Source of the DNA: Malaciobacter halophilus
GTDB taxonomy: Bacteria > Campylobacterota > Campylobacteria > Campylobacterales > Arcobacteraceae
Direction: 5' to 3'
Assembly: GCF_002837275.1 (NCBI RefSeq)
Contig: NZ_NXIF01000020.1
Coordinates: forward strand, 1-64,000
DNA: 64,000 nucleotides
Below the pieces are notes generated by a model. It did no database searches, had not been told where the DNA came from, and saw only the letters and a list, made by a program, of their open reading frames with translations. The position numbers and the translations under genes were made by a program. This document shows positions 1 to 8,700 of the stretch, piece after piece. How positions within the stretch are numbered: position 1 is the first letter of the stretch; every line of letters begins with the position of its first letter.

Positions 1-1
1 T

Positions 2-139
2 GTTGATTTAAAAATGAGAACTTCTTTACCTGGTCTTTATGCTGCTGGTGATGTTAGAATTGATGCTGCTAAACAGGTGGTTTGTGCTGCTGGTGATGGT
101 GCTACTGCTGCTGTTGATATTATTGAGTTTTTAGGATAA
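2..139 (+). CDS. trxB: Thioredoxin reductase, C-terminal end (partial)
   Basis: Only the last 45 codons lie in the window. They contain the run [20 protein letters not shown] followed by GDGATAA, which is the conserved C-terminal FAD-binding segment of NADPH-dependent thioredoxin reductases. The family reduces thioredoxin in the cytoplasm. The catalytic CxxC would lie upstream of the window and cannot be checked, so a ferredoxin- or other thioredoxin reductase-like flavoprotein is possible. The stop is 10 bases before dapB, which suggests one transcript. Confidence 0.85.
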   Translation, partial: VDLKMRTSLPGLYAAGDVRIDAAKQVVCAAGDGATAAVDIIEFLG

Positions 140-149
140 GAGGGGAAAA

Positions 150-923
150 ATGTTAAAAGTAGGTATTGTTGGAAGTACGGGAAGAGTTGGAACACTATTA
201 ATTGATGATTTGAAAAATGATAGTGAAGCAAAACTTGCAGGTGTTCATGTATTTGATAAATTAGAAAAAGATGTTCCAAGTGATGTAGTTGTAACAAATG
301 ATATGAAAACTTTAATGGAAAGTGTTGATGTAATAATTGATTTTTCTGCACCAGTGGCAACTGAAGAGTTATTAACTCAAGTAGTAGAAAATGGTGTTAG
401 AAAACCTTTAGTTATTGCAACAACAGGTTTTTCTAAACATCAACAAAACCTATTGGTTGAAGCTAGTAAATTAGTTCCAATTTTATACTCTACAAATATG
501 AGTTTAGGTGTTGCTGTTTTAAATAAATTGGTTTCTTTAGCTTCAAAAACATTAAGTGATTTTGATATAGAGATTGTTGAACAACACCATAGGTATAAAG
601 TGGATTCTCCATCTGGGACAGCATTAACTTTAGCAGAGCATGCTGCACGTGCAAGAGATTTAGATTTAGATAGTGTTAGAGTTTCAGGAAGAGATGGAGA
701 TATTGGAGCTAGAACAAAAGATGAAATTGGAGTTATGAGTTTAAGAGGTGGAGATATAGTTGGACGACATACTGTAGGACTTTATAATGATGGTGAATTT
801 ATCGAATTACATCATACTGCAACTGCAAGAAATACTTTTTCAAAAGGGGCAATAAAAGTTGCAAAATGGCTTGTAAATAAAGAGCCAAGTTTATACTCAA
901 TCAATGACGCTTTAGGTCTATAA
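150..923 (+). CDS. dapB: 4-hydroxy-tetrahydrodipicolinate reductase
   Basis: The 257-residue protein begins with the Rossmann motif VGIVGSTGRVG (residues 4-14), which binds NAD(P)H. It carries the family signature EQHHRYKVDSPSGTAL (about residues 145-160), with the catalytic His and the Lys that binds the substrate. DapB reduces the dihydrodipicolinate-forming intermediate on the route to diaminopimelate and lysine, and so feeds peptidoglycan synthesis. Length is close to the E. coli enzyme (273). A GAGGGGAAAA ribosome binding site precedes the ATG. It follows trxB by 10 bases and is probably cotranscribed with it. Confidence 0.95.
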   Translation: MLKVGIVGSTGRVGTLLIDDLKNDSEAKLAGVHVFDKLEKDVPSDVVVTNDMKTLMESVDVIIDFSAPVATEELLTQVVENGVRKPLVIATTGFSKHQQNLLVEASKLVPILYSTNMSLGVAVLNKLVSLASKTLSDFDIEIVEQHHRYKVDSPSGTALTLAEHAARARDLDLDSVRVSGRDGDIGARTKDEIGVMSLRGGDIVGRHTVGLYNDGEFIELHHTATARNTFSKGAIKVAKWLVNKEPSLYSINDALGL

Positions 924-948
924 AATCAAAAAATTAAAATTCAAAACA

Positions 949-996
949 AGAAGAGAAAAGAAATTTTATAGCGCATCAAGTTCACTTTTCTCTTCT
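949..996 (+). promoter_or_regulatory. Long-loop hairpin in the purF leader
   Basis: AGAAGAGAAAAG (949-960) and CTTTTCTCTTCT (985-996) are perfect 12-base inverted repeats around a 24-base loop. The right arm ends 4 bases before the purF Shine-Dalgarno AAGG (1001-1004). No U-run follows, so this does not look like a simple intrinsic terminator. It could be a leader structure for purF, a protein-binding site, or an mRNA processing or stability element. The repeat is seen directly; any function is inference. Confidence 0.5.
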
Positions 997-1012
997 ATAT
1001 AAGGTTAAATAA

Positions 1013-2362
1013 ATGTGTGCAATAGTTGGAATTTACGGTAATGATAATGCTGCAAGACTTGCTTCAATAGCTCTTTTTGCAATGCAACATAGAGGTCAAG
1101 AAGCAACAGGAATATCTTCTTCAAATAATGGAAAAATTCATACAATTAAAAATAGAGGTTTAGTATCTGAAGTATTTGATGATGATGCTTTAAGAGTATT
1201 AAAAGGGAATATGGCAATAGGACACAACAGGTACTCAACTGCTGGAGGTGATTCTATTTTAGATGCTCAACCTGTATTTGCAAAATACAAATTAGGTGAG
1301 ATGTCAATTGTTCATAATGGTAACTTAATCAATAAAGATGAAGTAAGAGAAGAGTTGACAAATAATGGTGCAATTTTTCAAACTGGAATGGATACAGAGA
1401 ATTTAATTCACTTAATTGCAAAAAGTAGTAAAGACAGATTAAGAGATAGAATAAAAGAGGCATTAAATAAAACTATTGGTGCATACTGTTTTATTGTTCA
1501 ATCAAGGTCAAAACAGTTTGTAATTAGAGATAGATATGGAATTAGACCTTTATCTTTAGGTAAGATAAAATCTGGTGGATATATTATTGCAAGTGAAACT
1601 TGTGCTTTTGATTTAGTAGATGCTGAATTTATTAGGGATGTTAGACCAGGAGAGATGTTAGTTTTTGCAGAAGGTCATGATGAACCAGAATCAATTCAAC
1701 TTTTTGAACCTGAGTTTAGACCTTGTGCTTTTGAGTATGTTTATTTTGCAAGGCCAGATTCAGAAATAGATGGTAAAAATGTGTATAAAACTAGAGAAAA
1801 TATGGGAAGAACACTTGCTAAAAATGATTTAAATAGAGATTTTAAAGTTGATATGGTTGTTCCTGTACCAGACTCTGGTGTTCCAGCTGCATTAGGTTAT
1901 GCAGAAGAGAGCAAAATTCCATTTAAATATGGAATTATTAGAAATCATTATGTTGGTAGAACATTTATTGAACCAACTCAAGAGATGAGAAATTTAAAGG
2001 TTAGAATGAAGCTTTCTCCTATGAATTCATTAATTAAAGGTAAATCACTATTAGTAATTGATGATTCAATAGTAAGAGGAACTACATCTAAAAGAATTGT
2101 AAAAATGCTAAAAGATGCAGGAGCAAAAGAGGTTCACTTTAGAGTTGCAAGTCCAGAGATTAAATTTCCTTGTTATTATGGAATTGATACACCAAACCAA
2201 GAAGAGTTAATCTCTCATAAGATGACAAAAGATGAAATTTGTGAATATATTCAAGCAGATTCATTAGAATATCTTTCAATTGAGGACTTAAAAAACTCTA
2301 TAGGAGCTGATAGAAACTATGCACTTGAAAGTTTTGATGGAGACTATTTCGTAACAAAATAA
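1013..2362 (+). CDS. purF: Amidophosphoribosyltransferase
   Basis: PurF makes phosphoribosylamine from PRPP and glutamine, the first committed step of purine synthesis. The 449-residue protein starts MCAIVGIYG, so Cys2 becomes the N-terminal nucleophile of the glutaminase domain once Met is removed; there is no propeptide of the Bacillus type. HRGQEATGI (about residues 26-34) and HNRYSTAG are further glutaminase motifs. The PRPP-binding loop VIDDSIVRGTTS lies near residues 348-359. The leader holds a long-loop hairpin. The stop codon overlaps the next start by one base (TAATG), indicating translational coupling to the radical SAM gene. Confidence 0.96.
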   Translation: MCAIVGIYGNDNAARLASIALFAMQHRGQEATGISSSNNGKIHTIKNRGLVSEVFDDDALRVLKGNMAIGHNRYSTAGGDSILDAQPVFAKYKLGEMSIVHNGNLINKDEVREELTNNGAIFQTGMDTENLIHLIAKSSKDRLRDRIKEALNKTIGAYCFIVQSRSKQFVIRDRYGIRPLSLGKIKSGGYIIASETCAFDLVDAEFIRDVRPGEMLVFAEGHDEPESIQLFEPEFRPCAFEYVYFARPDSEIDGKNVYKTRENMGRTLAKNDLNRDFKVDMVVPVPDSGVPAALGYAEESKIPFKYGIIRNHYVGRTFIEPTQEMRNLKVRMKLSPMNSLIKGKSLLVIDDSIVRGTTSKRIVKMLKDAGAKEVHFRVASPEIKFPCYYGIDTPNQEELISHKMTKDEICEYIQADSLEYLSIEDLKNSIGADRNYALESFDGDYFVTK

Positions 2363-3324
2363 TGAGTAATTTAAAAGAAGTATTAACAATAGGAAGATAT
2401 TTTAGACAAAAGTTTGGAGAAACAATTTATAAAGTGCCAATTTCAATATCTGGATTTACATGTCCAAATATTGATGGAACAGTAGCAAGAGGGGGTTGTT
2501 CTTTTTGTGAGAATGACTCTTTTTCTCCAAATTTACAAGAGAATAAACCAAAGTTCAAATTAAATCCAAAAGTTGAAAAAAACCCATATTTAAATAATCA
2601 ATTAAAACAACTTGATATGCAGTTTAATGCTACAAAGCAAAGATTGGAAAATAAGTTTAATGCCAAGAAATTTATTGTTTATTTCCAATCTTTTACAAAT
2701 ACTTATGCACCATTAGATACTTTAAAAGCTTTATACTCTAAAGCTTTAAGTTATGAGAATGTTGTTGGGCTTTCAATAGGTACTAGAACAGATTGTATGA
2801 CCGATGAGATTTTAGACTATTTAGTAGAGTTATCAAAGAAAAAAGAGATTTGGATTGAGTATGGAATTCAATCTTTTTATGATGAAACTTTAGAAGAGAT
2901 AAATAGAGGTGACTCAAGTGAAAATATGAGATATTGGATAAAAAAAACAAAATCAAGAGGTTTAAATGTTTGTGGTCATCTAATCTATGGCCTTCCTGGA
3001 GAAACACAAGAGATGATGCTTGATACTTTAGAGCAAACTGTTAAATTAGATGTTGATTCTATTAAATTCCATCCTCTTTATGTAGTTAAAAATACTTTAT
3101 TAACTGCAAAGTTTAGAAATGGAAAATTTACGCCAATAAGTGAAGATTTGTATATTGATACTGTTGTAAAATCAATAAAAAAATTACCAGAAAATATCTC
3201 AATTCAAAGAGTAACTGCAGGAATTGATGATAATACACTATTATCTCCTTCATGGTGTAAAAACAAACATCAACAAATGTTTAAAATAAGAGAAGCTTTG
3301 TTAAAAGAAGGTTTTGTATATTAA
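2362..3324 (+). CDS. TIGR01212-type (YhcC-like) radical SAM protein
   Basis: The 320-residue protein has CPNIDGTVARGGCSFC near residues 34-49, a C-x11-C-x2-C cluster motif typical of the YhcC/TIGR01212 radical SAM family rather than the common C-x3-C-x2-C. GHLIYGLPGET (about residues 205-215) is the conserved second half of the radical SAM barrel. The family is distantly related to tRNA-modifying Elp3-like enzymes, but its substrate is not established to my knowledge. Its one-base overlap with purF suggests coexpression, though not necessarily a shared pathway. The 3' end lies in a bidirectional terminator shared with the LysR gene. Confidence 0.88.
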   Translation: MSNLKEVLTIGRYFRQKFGETIYKVPISISGFTCPNIDGTVARGGCSFCENDSFSPNLQENKPKFKLNPKVEKNPYLNNQLKQLDMQFNATKQRLENKFNAKKFIVYFQSFTNTYAPLDTLKALYSKALSYENVVGLSIGTRTDCMTDEILDYLVELSKKKEIWIEYGIQSFYDETLEEINRGDSSENMRYWIKKTKSRGLNVCGHLIYGLPGETQEMMLDTLEQTVKLDVDSIKFHPLYVVKNTLLTAKFRNGKFTPISEDLYIDTVVKSIKKLPENISIQRVTAGIDDNTLLSPSWCKNKHQQMFKIREALLKEGFVY

Positions 3325-3347
3325 GCTAGGAAAAGTTTCCTAAGCTT
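3323..3347. terminator. Bidirectional terminator, radical SAM gene / LysR gene
   Basis: AAGCTAGGAAA (3323-3333) pairs with TTTCCTAAGCTT (3336-3347), with one bulged base. T-rich sequence follows on the plus strand. The hairpin overlaps the stop codons of both convergent genes (3322-3324 and 3346-3348). Confidence 0.7.
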
Positions 3348-4242
3348 ATTTTATCTTAAGTAGATAGTCAACTACATTTTCAATAAAAGCATCATGTTTT
3401 CTATCTTTTCTATGGGCAATATATAGTTTTCTAACCATTTTTTGATTACCAATTCTTGATTCATATAAAGCACCTGCTTTAAGAAGTGATTCAATAGCAT
3501 TTCTTGACACAACTGAAACTGTTGGTACATCATCTTTATTTGAGTGTAAAACTGTTTGTACAATAGTTGTTGCACTTGTTACTTCACTTGTTACATTAAA
3601 TGTATCACAATCTGGATAATTTGCTTTATCTAAAGACTCTTTAAAAATTAATCTTGTATGAGAGTCTGGATTTCTACATACCCATCTATACGATAACAAA
3701 TCTTTTGCTTTTGCTTTTGCAGGTAATGGTTGATTTGAGAATATTACTATCTCATCTTCCATCCACTCTCTATAAATTATATTGTCATCTGGAATATAGT
3801 TTTCAACTAAAGCCATATCAATCTTTTTATCAAGTAAATCTTCAATTGCTTTATGAGATACAGAAACATTGATTGAAACATCATTATTGATATTCTCTTT
3901 TAGATTATTTAAAAATCTTGGTAATATATAGTTTCCAATTATAAATGAAGCACCAAATACAAAAGTTACATCTTTATTCATAATCTTTAGTAACTCTTTT
4001 TCTGCATTGTTTACACACCTTTCTATTTTTTGACCAATTGAGTAAAGCATTTGACCCTCTTTTGTAAGTCTAATACCATTTTTCTTTCTATCTACGATTT
4101 GTACATCAAGATAGTCTTCAATATACTTCATTTGCTGTGTAACTGCAGGTTGAGAAATACCAAGTTTTGCTGAAGCTTTTGAGAAAGATTTTTCCCTTAC
4201 AACAGTTAAAAATGTTTCTATTTTTGCAAAATCTGTTAGCAT
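3346..4242 (-). CDS. LysR-family transcriptional regulator
   Basis: The N-terminal 65 residues form the LysR winged helix-turn-helix: FLTVVREKSFSKASAKLGIS then QPAVTQQMKYIEDYL. Residues about 90-298 form the periplasmic-binding-protein-like effector domain. The inducer and targets cannot be read from the sequence. It is transcribed divergently from the UvrD-type helicase. A perfect 8-base inverted repeat (4255-4279) just upstream of its start is a candidate autoregulatory operator. Length (298) is normal for the family. Confidence 0.93.
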   Translation of the reverse strand: MLTDFAKIETFLTVVREKSFSKASAKLGISQPAVTQQMKYIEDYLDVQIVDRKKNGIRLTKEGQMLYSIGQKIERCVNNAEKELLKIMNKDVTFVFGASFIIGNYILPRFLNNLKENINNDVSINVSVSHKAIEDLLDKKIDMALVENYIPDDNIIYREWMEDEIVIFSNQPLPAKAKAKDLLSYRWVCRNPDSHTRLIFKESLDKANYPDCDTFNVTSEVTSATTIVQTVLHSNKDDVPTVSVVSRNAIESLLKAGALYESRIGNQKMVRKLYIAHRKDRKHDAFIENVVDYLLKIK

Positions 4243-4254
4243 TATTTTCTACCT

Positions 4255-4279
4255 TTATTATTCTTTATGATAATAATAA
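4255..4279. promoter_or_regulatory. Inverted repeat, candidate LysR operator
   Basis: TTATTATT (4255-4262) and AATAATAA (4272-4279) are perfect inverted repeats separated by 9 bases. They start 13 bases upstream of the LysR ATG, in the divergent intergenic region. LysR proteins often bind such dyads near their own promoter. In DNA this AT-rich the repeat could be chance. Confidence 0.35.
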
Positions 4280-4333
4280 CATTTGTTTATAAATAAATAA
4301 ATTAAGTAAAAAGTTAATTTAAATAATTTATGG

Positions 4334-4339
4334 TATAAT
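4334..4339 (+). promoter_or_regulatory. -10 element (TATAAT) for the uvrD-type gene
   Basis: TGGTATAAT (4331-4339) is an extended -10 with a perfect TATAAT core. Transcription would begin near 4346, just before the GGAG ribosome binding site at 4351-4354. This favours the ATG at 4360 over the in-frame TTG at 4342, which would lie upstream of the transcript. Confidence 0.7.
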
Positions 4340-4359
4340 CTTTGATTATTGGAGAAGAA

Positions 4360-6414
4360 ATGTCGGACAACTTTTTATTATCATTAAATGATTCACAAAA
4401 AAATGCAGCCCAGCATATAGATGGTGCATTACTTATTTTAGCAGGTGCTGGTTCTGGTAAAACAAAAACTATTACCACAAGATTAGCATATCTTATTTCA
4501 ATAGGAATAGACCCAGCTTCAATATTAACACTGACTTTTACAAATAAAGCAGCAACAGAGATGAGAGAAAGGGCTTATTCGCTTATTGATCCATCAATGG
4601 TACAAACACCACCTTTGCTTTGTACTTTTCATAAATTTGGATTGCTTTTATTAAAGTTTTATATGAATGAGTTAGGCAGGAAAAACAACTTTATAATTAT
4701 TGATACTGATGACAAAAAAAGAATATTAAAATCAATTGATAAAGAGTTGCCTCTTCCACTAGTTACAAGTGAGATTTCAAAATATAAAAACTCAATTTTA
4801 ACTCCTAGTGAAGCAAAAGCAGCTGCGCAATTAAAACTCTATCAAGAAGTAGCAGATGTATATGAAAAGTATGAGAACTATTTAGAAAAAAATAATCTTG
4901 TTGATTTTGACGATTTACTTTTATTACCTTATAAAATTTTATGTAATAATGAAAAACTTGCAAAAGAGCTGAGTCAAAAATATAATTATATTATGGTAGA
5001 TGAGTACCAAGATACAAATGAGTTGCAATATAAACTATTAAGAAAACTTTGTTGTACACACAACAATCTTTGTGTAGTTGGTGATGATGACCAGTCTATT
5101 TATGGTTGGCGTGGTGCAACAATAAAAAATATATTAAATTTTACAGAACATTTTGAAAATACAACAGTAGTAAAGCTAGAAGAAAATTATAGGTCAACAA
5201 ACACAATATTAGACCATGCAAACCAATTAATTGAGCATAATCGTGATAGGCTTGGTAAAAAATTAGTAGGAACAAGAGCAAAGGGAAATAGTGTAAAAGT
5301 TTATGAATCACACGATGAAAATGAAGAGACTAGAAAATTAGTTGATGACATTAAAAAACTTGTTTTAAGCGGTGAAAAAGCAAGTGATATTGCAATACTA
5401 TTTAGAGTTAATGCTTTATCAAGGTCATTGGAAGAAGGTTTTAATAAAGCTGGAATTGCATATAAATTAGTTGGTGGAATGAAGTTCTATGAAAGAGCAG
5501 AAATTAAAGACTTAATTGCTTATTTTAGAATACTTACAAACAACAATGATAACTTCTCTTTAAAAAGAATTATAAATAAACCTAAAAGAGGAATTGGAAA
5601 GACAACAATTGAAAAACTTGATGCAAAATCAGCTCAGAGTAAAAAGCCAATTTTTCAACTTTTAGAGGAGCTAGAACCAGAAGAGTTAGCAAAAGTAGTA
5701 GGAAAAAAGAACTCAAGAACACTAAAAGTGTTTATGGCCTCAGTTATGGATTTGAAAGATACATTAGAAGAGTCAAAGATGAGATTTTTAGACTCATTTG
5801 AAGATACTTTTGATTATAGAAGCTCTTATGATAATGCTCCTGATGGTTTTGATAGACAAGCAAATATTGATGAATTTTATGGATATATTAGGGACTATTT
5901 TATTCAAAATCCACATTTAGGATTAGAAGATTTTTTAAATGAGATTGCTTTAGAGTCTGAAAATAGTGAGTTTAGTGAAGAGATGGTTTCTATGATGAGT
6001 ATTCATGCTTCAAAAGGTTTGGAGTATAAACATCTGTTTATTATTGGGCTTGAAGAAGGATTTTTCCCTATTACAGGAGATGGAAGTGATATAGAAGAAG
6101 AGAGAAGACTTGGTTATGTAGCTATTACAAGAGCTATGGATAACTTGACTTTATCTTTTGTTCATTCAAGGTTTTATAAAGGGAAAAGAACAAGTCTTAC
6201 AAAAAGTAGATTTTTAAGTGAAAGTGGACTAATAAAAGGGTGTTTAACTATTGAGAAAAACTCTGCGTATAAAAAAGGAGATTTAGTAAAACATAAAATC
6301 TTTGGCATGGGAAGAGTTCAAAAAGCTGTAAAAGCTGGAAAAGATTATAAACTAACTATTAATTTTAGTGGACAAAGACGAGATATATTATCCTCTTTTG
6401 TAGAAAAAATTTAG
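4360..6414 (+). CDS. uvrD: UvrD/Rep/PcrA-type ATP-dependent DNA helicase (SF1A)
   Basis: Starting at ATG 4360, the protein is 684 residues. Seen in order: LNDSQKNAA (Q motif), LAGAGSGKT (Walker A, about residue 30), LTLTFTNKAATEM (Ia), MVDEYQDTN (Walker B), GDDDQSIYGWRGA (III), LEENYRSTN (IV), MMSIHASKGLEYKHLF (V) and YVAITRAMDNLTLSF (VI). It unwinds DNA 3' to 5' in repair and replication. It lacks the C-terminal nuclease of AddA. Whether UvrD, Rep or PcrA is the best name cannot be settled without a tree; the name uvrD is conventional for the single enzyme of this type in Campylobacterota. Confidence 0.92.
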   Translation: MSDNFLLSLNDSQKNAAQHIDGALLILAGAGSGKTKTITTRLAYLISIGIDPASILTLTFTNKAATEMRERAYSLIDPSMVQTPPLLCTFHKFGLLLLKFYMNELGRKNNFIIIDTDDKKRILKSIDKELPLPLVTSEISKYKNSILTPSEAKAAAQLKLYQEVADVYEKYENYLEKNNLVDFDDLLLLPYKILCNNEKLAKELSQKYNYIMVDEYQDTNELQYKLLRKLCCTHNNLCVVGDDDQSIYGWRGATIKNILNFTEHFENTTVVKLEENYRSTNTILDHANQLIEHNRDRLGKKLVGTRAKGNSVKVYESHDENEETRKLVDDIKKLVLSGEKASDIAILFRVNALSRSLEEGFNKAGIAYKLVGGMKFYERAEIKDLIAYFRILTNNNDNFSLKRIINKPKRGIGKTTIEKLDAKSAQSKKPIFQLLEELEPEELAKVVGKKNSRTLKVFMASVMDLKDTLEESKMRFLDSFEDTFDYRSSYDNAPDGFDRQANIDEFYGYIRDYFIQNPHLGLEDFLNEIALESENSEFSEEMVSMMSIHASKGLEYKHLFIIGLEEGFFPITGDGSDIEEERRLGYVAITRAMDNLTLSFVHSRFYKGKRTSLTKSRFLSESGLIKGCLTIEKNSAYKKGDLVKHKIFGMGRVQKAVKAGKDYKLTINFSGQRRDILSSFVEKI

Positions 6415-6462
6415 ACTATTAATTAGTTTAAATAAAATGAAAAATTAATAAGTGGAAAATAA

Positions 6463-7311
6463 ATGCAGAAAAGATTTTATGAAAAAGAACCATTAAATAA
6501 ATTATTGGTTGTAAATAAACCTATGTATGTTAGCTCAAATTCATACTTAAATAGAATCAAAAGAGCATATAGAAATAAAAAAGCAGGTTTTAGTGGTACA
6601 CTTGACCCTTTTGCTTGTGGATGTTTGATTGTTGCTTTTGGTCAATATACAAAACTTTTTAAGTACTTTAAAAAAACACCTAAAACTTATAAAGCTGTAT
6701 TATGGCTTGGTGCTACTTCTTATTCTGAAGATATAGAAAATATTATTGATATTAAAGATGAAAAAGTTTTGAAGTATGAGCAAATAGAAAAAGTAATACA
6801 AAGTTTAAAAAAAGAAATAGAGTATCTTCCTCCTAAATATTGTGCAAAAAAGATAAATGGTAAAAGAGCTTATGAACTTGCAAGAGCAGGTGAAGAAGTA
6901 AGTTTAAAAAAACAAACAATGAAAATAAGTAATATTAAACTTATCTCTTATATGCATCCTTTTATTACATTTGAAGCAAGTGTTAGTGAAGGTTCATATA
7001 TTAGAAGTTTAGGACAAATAATTGCTAAAGAACTTGGTGTTAAAGGCACTTTATCTTATCTTCAAAGATTAAATGAAGGAAAATTCTTTTTTGATAATCA
7101 AAAAGAGTTAGACCCAATTGAATATTTGGATTTGGAAGTTAATACATACACTGGAACAAAAAAGTGTTTAGATGATGGTAAAAAAATATCAATAGAGTAT
7201 TTAGAAAAAAAAGATGATGGGAAATATCTCATTTTATTTGAAGAGTTTTTTAGTATAATCGAAATTTCAAATATGGAAGTATCATATATATTAAATAAGG
7301 TAAGAAGATAA
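6463..7311 (+). CDS. truB: tRNA pseudouridine-55 synthase
   Basis: TruB makes pseudouridine 55 in the T-arm of tRNAs. The motif AGFSGTLDPFACGCLIVA (about residues 42-59) holds the catalytic Asp of the GTLDP signature. KTYKAVLWLGATSYSED and EGSYIRSL are further conserved segments. At 282 residues it is close to the minimal TruB without the long PUA extension of E. coli (314). The stop abuts the ispE start with no gap, so truB, ispE and smpB form a tightly coupled operon. Confidence 0.94.
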   Translation: MQKRFYEKEPLNKLLVVNKPMYVSSNSYLNRIKRAYRNKKAGFSGTLDPFACGCLIVAFGQYTKLFKYFKKTPKTYKAVLWLGATSYSEDIENIIDIKDEKVLKYEQIEKVIQSLKKEIEYLPPKYCAKKINGKRAYELARAGEEVSLKKQTMKISNIKLISYMHPFITFEASVSEGSYIRSLGQIIAKELGVKGTLSYLQRLNEGKFFFDNQKELDPIEYLDLEVNTYTGTKKCLDDGKKISIEYLEKKDDGKYLILFEEFFSIIEISNMEVSYILNKVRR

Positions 7312-8082
7312 ATGCAAGTAAGTATTAAATCTTATGCAAAGGTAAATATTTTTCTAAAAATTGCAGGAAAAAGGGAAGATTATCATGAGATAGTATCACG
7401 ATTCGTAAGAGTCAAATCTTTATATGATACTATTAGTTTTATTCCTAAAAATGAAACAAATGAGTTTAACCTTATAGGGGATTTTGGGTGTAAATTAGAA
7501 GATAACTCTATATATAAAGCATTTTTACAATTAAGAAAATATTGCCCAAAAATTGATGCTTTTTTTAGAGTTTATAGTATTAAAGTTGAAAAAAATATTC
7601 CAGAGTTCGCAGGACTTGGTGGAGGTAGTTCAAATGCAGCAGCTTTTCTAATTTTGGCAAATAAACATTTTAATTTATATTATAAAAAAGATAAGCTTGC
7701 AAGAATTGCAGCAAAAATTGGAGCAGACGTACCTTTTTTTGTATATGAGTATGATAGTGCAAATGTTACAGGTATTGGCGAAGTTGTTCATGAGTTTAAA
7801 GAAGAGCCTTTAGATATTGAAGTAGTTACACCAAAAGATATAAAATGTCACACAGGTAAAATTTTTACTTGTTTTAGAGATGATTTTTATAATGAAATAT
7901 CAAAAGAAAAAAGTAAAGAATTATTATCTATGAGTAGCAAAGATATTCTAAATAAGCTTACAATTGAAGAAGCAAATGATTTATATCTTCCTGCAATAAC
8001 ACAATATCCACAACTAAAAGAGTATGCAAAAACAAATTGGTTTTTTAGTGGTAGTGGAAGTTCATTTTTTAAGGTTAAATAA
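7312..8082 (+). CDS. ispE: 4-diphosphocytidyl-2-C-methyl-D-erythritol kinase
   Basis: IspE phosphorylates CDP-methylerythritol in the MEP pathway of isoprenoid synthesis. It is a GHMP kinase: [11 protein letters not shown] at the N terminus holds the catalytic Lys, [17 protein letters not shown] (about residues 97-113) is the ATP loop, and IGADVPFF holds the conserved Asp. [11 protein letters not shown] is the C-terminal GHMP motif. The protein is 256 residues, slightly short against 283 in E. coli. Its ATG directly follows the truB stop, and its stop overlaps the smpB start by one base. Confidence 0.94.
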   Translation: MQVSIKSYAKVNIFLKIAGKREDYHEIVSRFVRVKSLYDTISFIPKNETNEFNLIGDFGCKLEDNSIYKAFLQLRKYCPKIDAFFRVYSIKVEKNIPEFAGLGGGSSNAAAFLILANKHFNLYYKKDKLARIAAKIGADVPFFVYEYDSANVTGIGEVVHEFKEEPLDIEVVTPKDIKCHTGKIFTCFRDDFYNEISKEKSKELLSMSSKDILNKLTIEEANDLYLPAITQYPQLKEYAKTNWFFSGSGSSFFKVK

Positions 8083-8552
8083 TGGCAAAACAGAAGAGTA
8101 AAAATCAAGAGTTTAAAAATAAAAAAGCTTTTCATGACTATTTTATTTTAGAACAGTTTGAAGCAGGAATTGTGCTTGAAGGTAGTGAAGTTAAAGCTTT
8201 AAGAGAAGGAAGAGCAAATTTAAAAGATAGCTTTGTAAGAGTAATAAAAGGCGAAGTTTTTATTTTGAATATGCATATTTCACATCTAAGTACAGCCCAT
8301 AGCACATATAGACCAGATGAAAGAAGAAGCAGAAAACTTTTATTACATAAAAAAGAGATTGACAAAATGTACACAAAAGTAACAAAAGATGGTGTAACAT
8401 TAGTGCCACTAAAAATGTATTTTAATTCTAAAAATATAGTAAAAGTTTTAATTGCTACAGCTAAAGGTAAGAAACTTCATGATAAAAGAGAAGATTTAAA
8501 AAGAAAAACTATGCAAAGAGAGTCTCAACAGGCTTTAAAAAACTTTAAATAG
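8082..8552 (+). CDS. smpB: SsrA (tmRNA)-binding protein
   Basis: SmpB delivers tmRNA to stalled ribosomes for trans-translation. The sequence shows [20 protein letters not shown] followed by [15 protein letters not shown], the conserved tmRNA-binding core. The basic C-terminal tail ([20 protein letters not shown]) is the part that enters the mRNA channel. The 156-residue length is typical. No ssrA gene is visible in this window. The start overlaps the ispE stop by one base. Confidence 0.96.
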   Translation: MAKQKSKNQEFKNKKAFHDYFILEQFEAGIVLEGSEVKALREGRANLKDSFVRVIKGEVFILNMHISHLSTAHSTYRPDERRSRKLLLHKKEIDKMYTKVTKDGVTLVPLKMYFNSKNIVKVLIATAKGKKLHDKREDLKRKTMQRESQQALKNFK

Positions 8553-8672
8553 TTACAAAAATATTTCTTTTTGTATAAATTAAAGAAACCTTAAAAAAAT
8601 ATATCAATTATTAAGCTTAACTTTATTCAGTTTTAGCTAAGATTTTTTTTAAGTGACAAACCTGTGACTTGA

Positions 8673-8678
8673 TATATA
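8673..8678 (+). promoter_or_regulatory. Candidate extended -10 for the cco operon
   Basis: TGATATATA (8670-8678) resembles an extended -10. Initiation would fall near 8685, in the 148-base gap before ccoN. A strong AGGAGGAG ribosome binding site follows at 8689-8696. I see no complete FNR-type dyad in this gap. The assignment is by similarity only. Confidence 0.45.
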
Positions 8679-8700
8679 AAAAATTAGTAGGAGGAGATTG

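Noticed and set aside
37-360. Open frame of 107 codons on the minus strand across the trxB-dapB junction
   Set aside because: Both plus-strand genes are clear and in their normal order; this is a shadow frame.
8554-8575. TACAAAAA/TTTTTGTA stem after smpB as a terminator
   Set aside because: The 8-bp stem has one G-C pair and no T-run follows. It is what chance gives in AT-rich DNA.
8553-8700. FNR or ArcA site controlling ccoNOQP
   Set aside because: TTGAT occurs near 8669 but no matching ATCAA half at the right spacing is present, so I could not support an operator.
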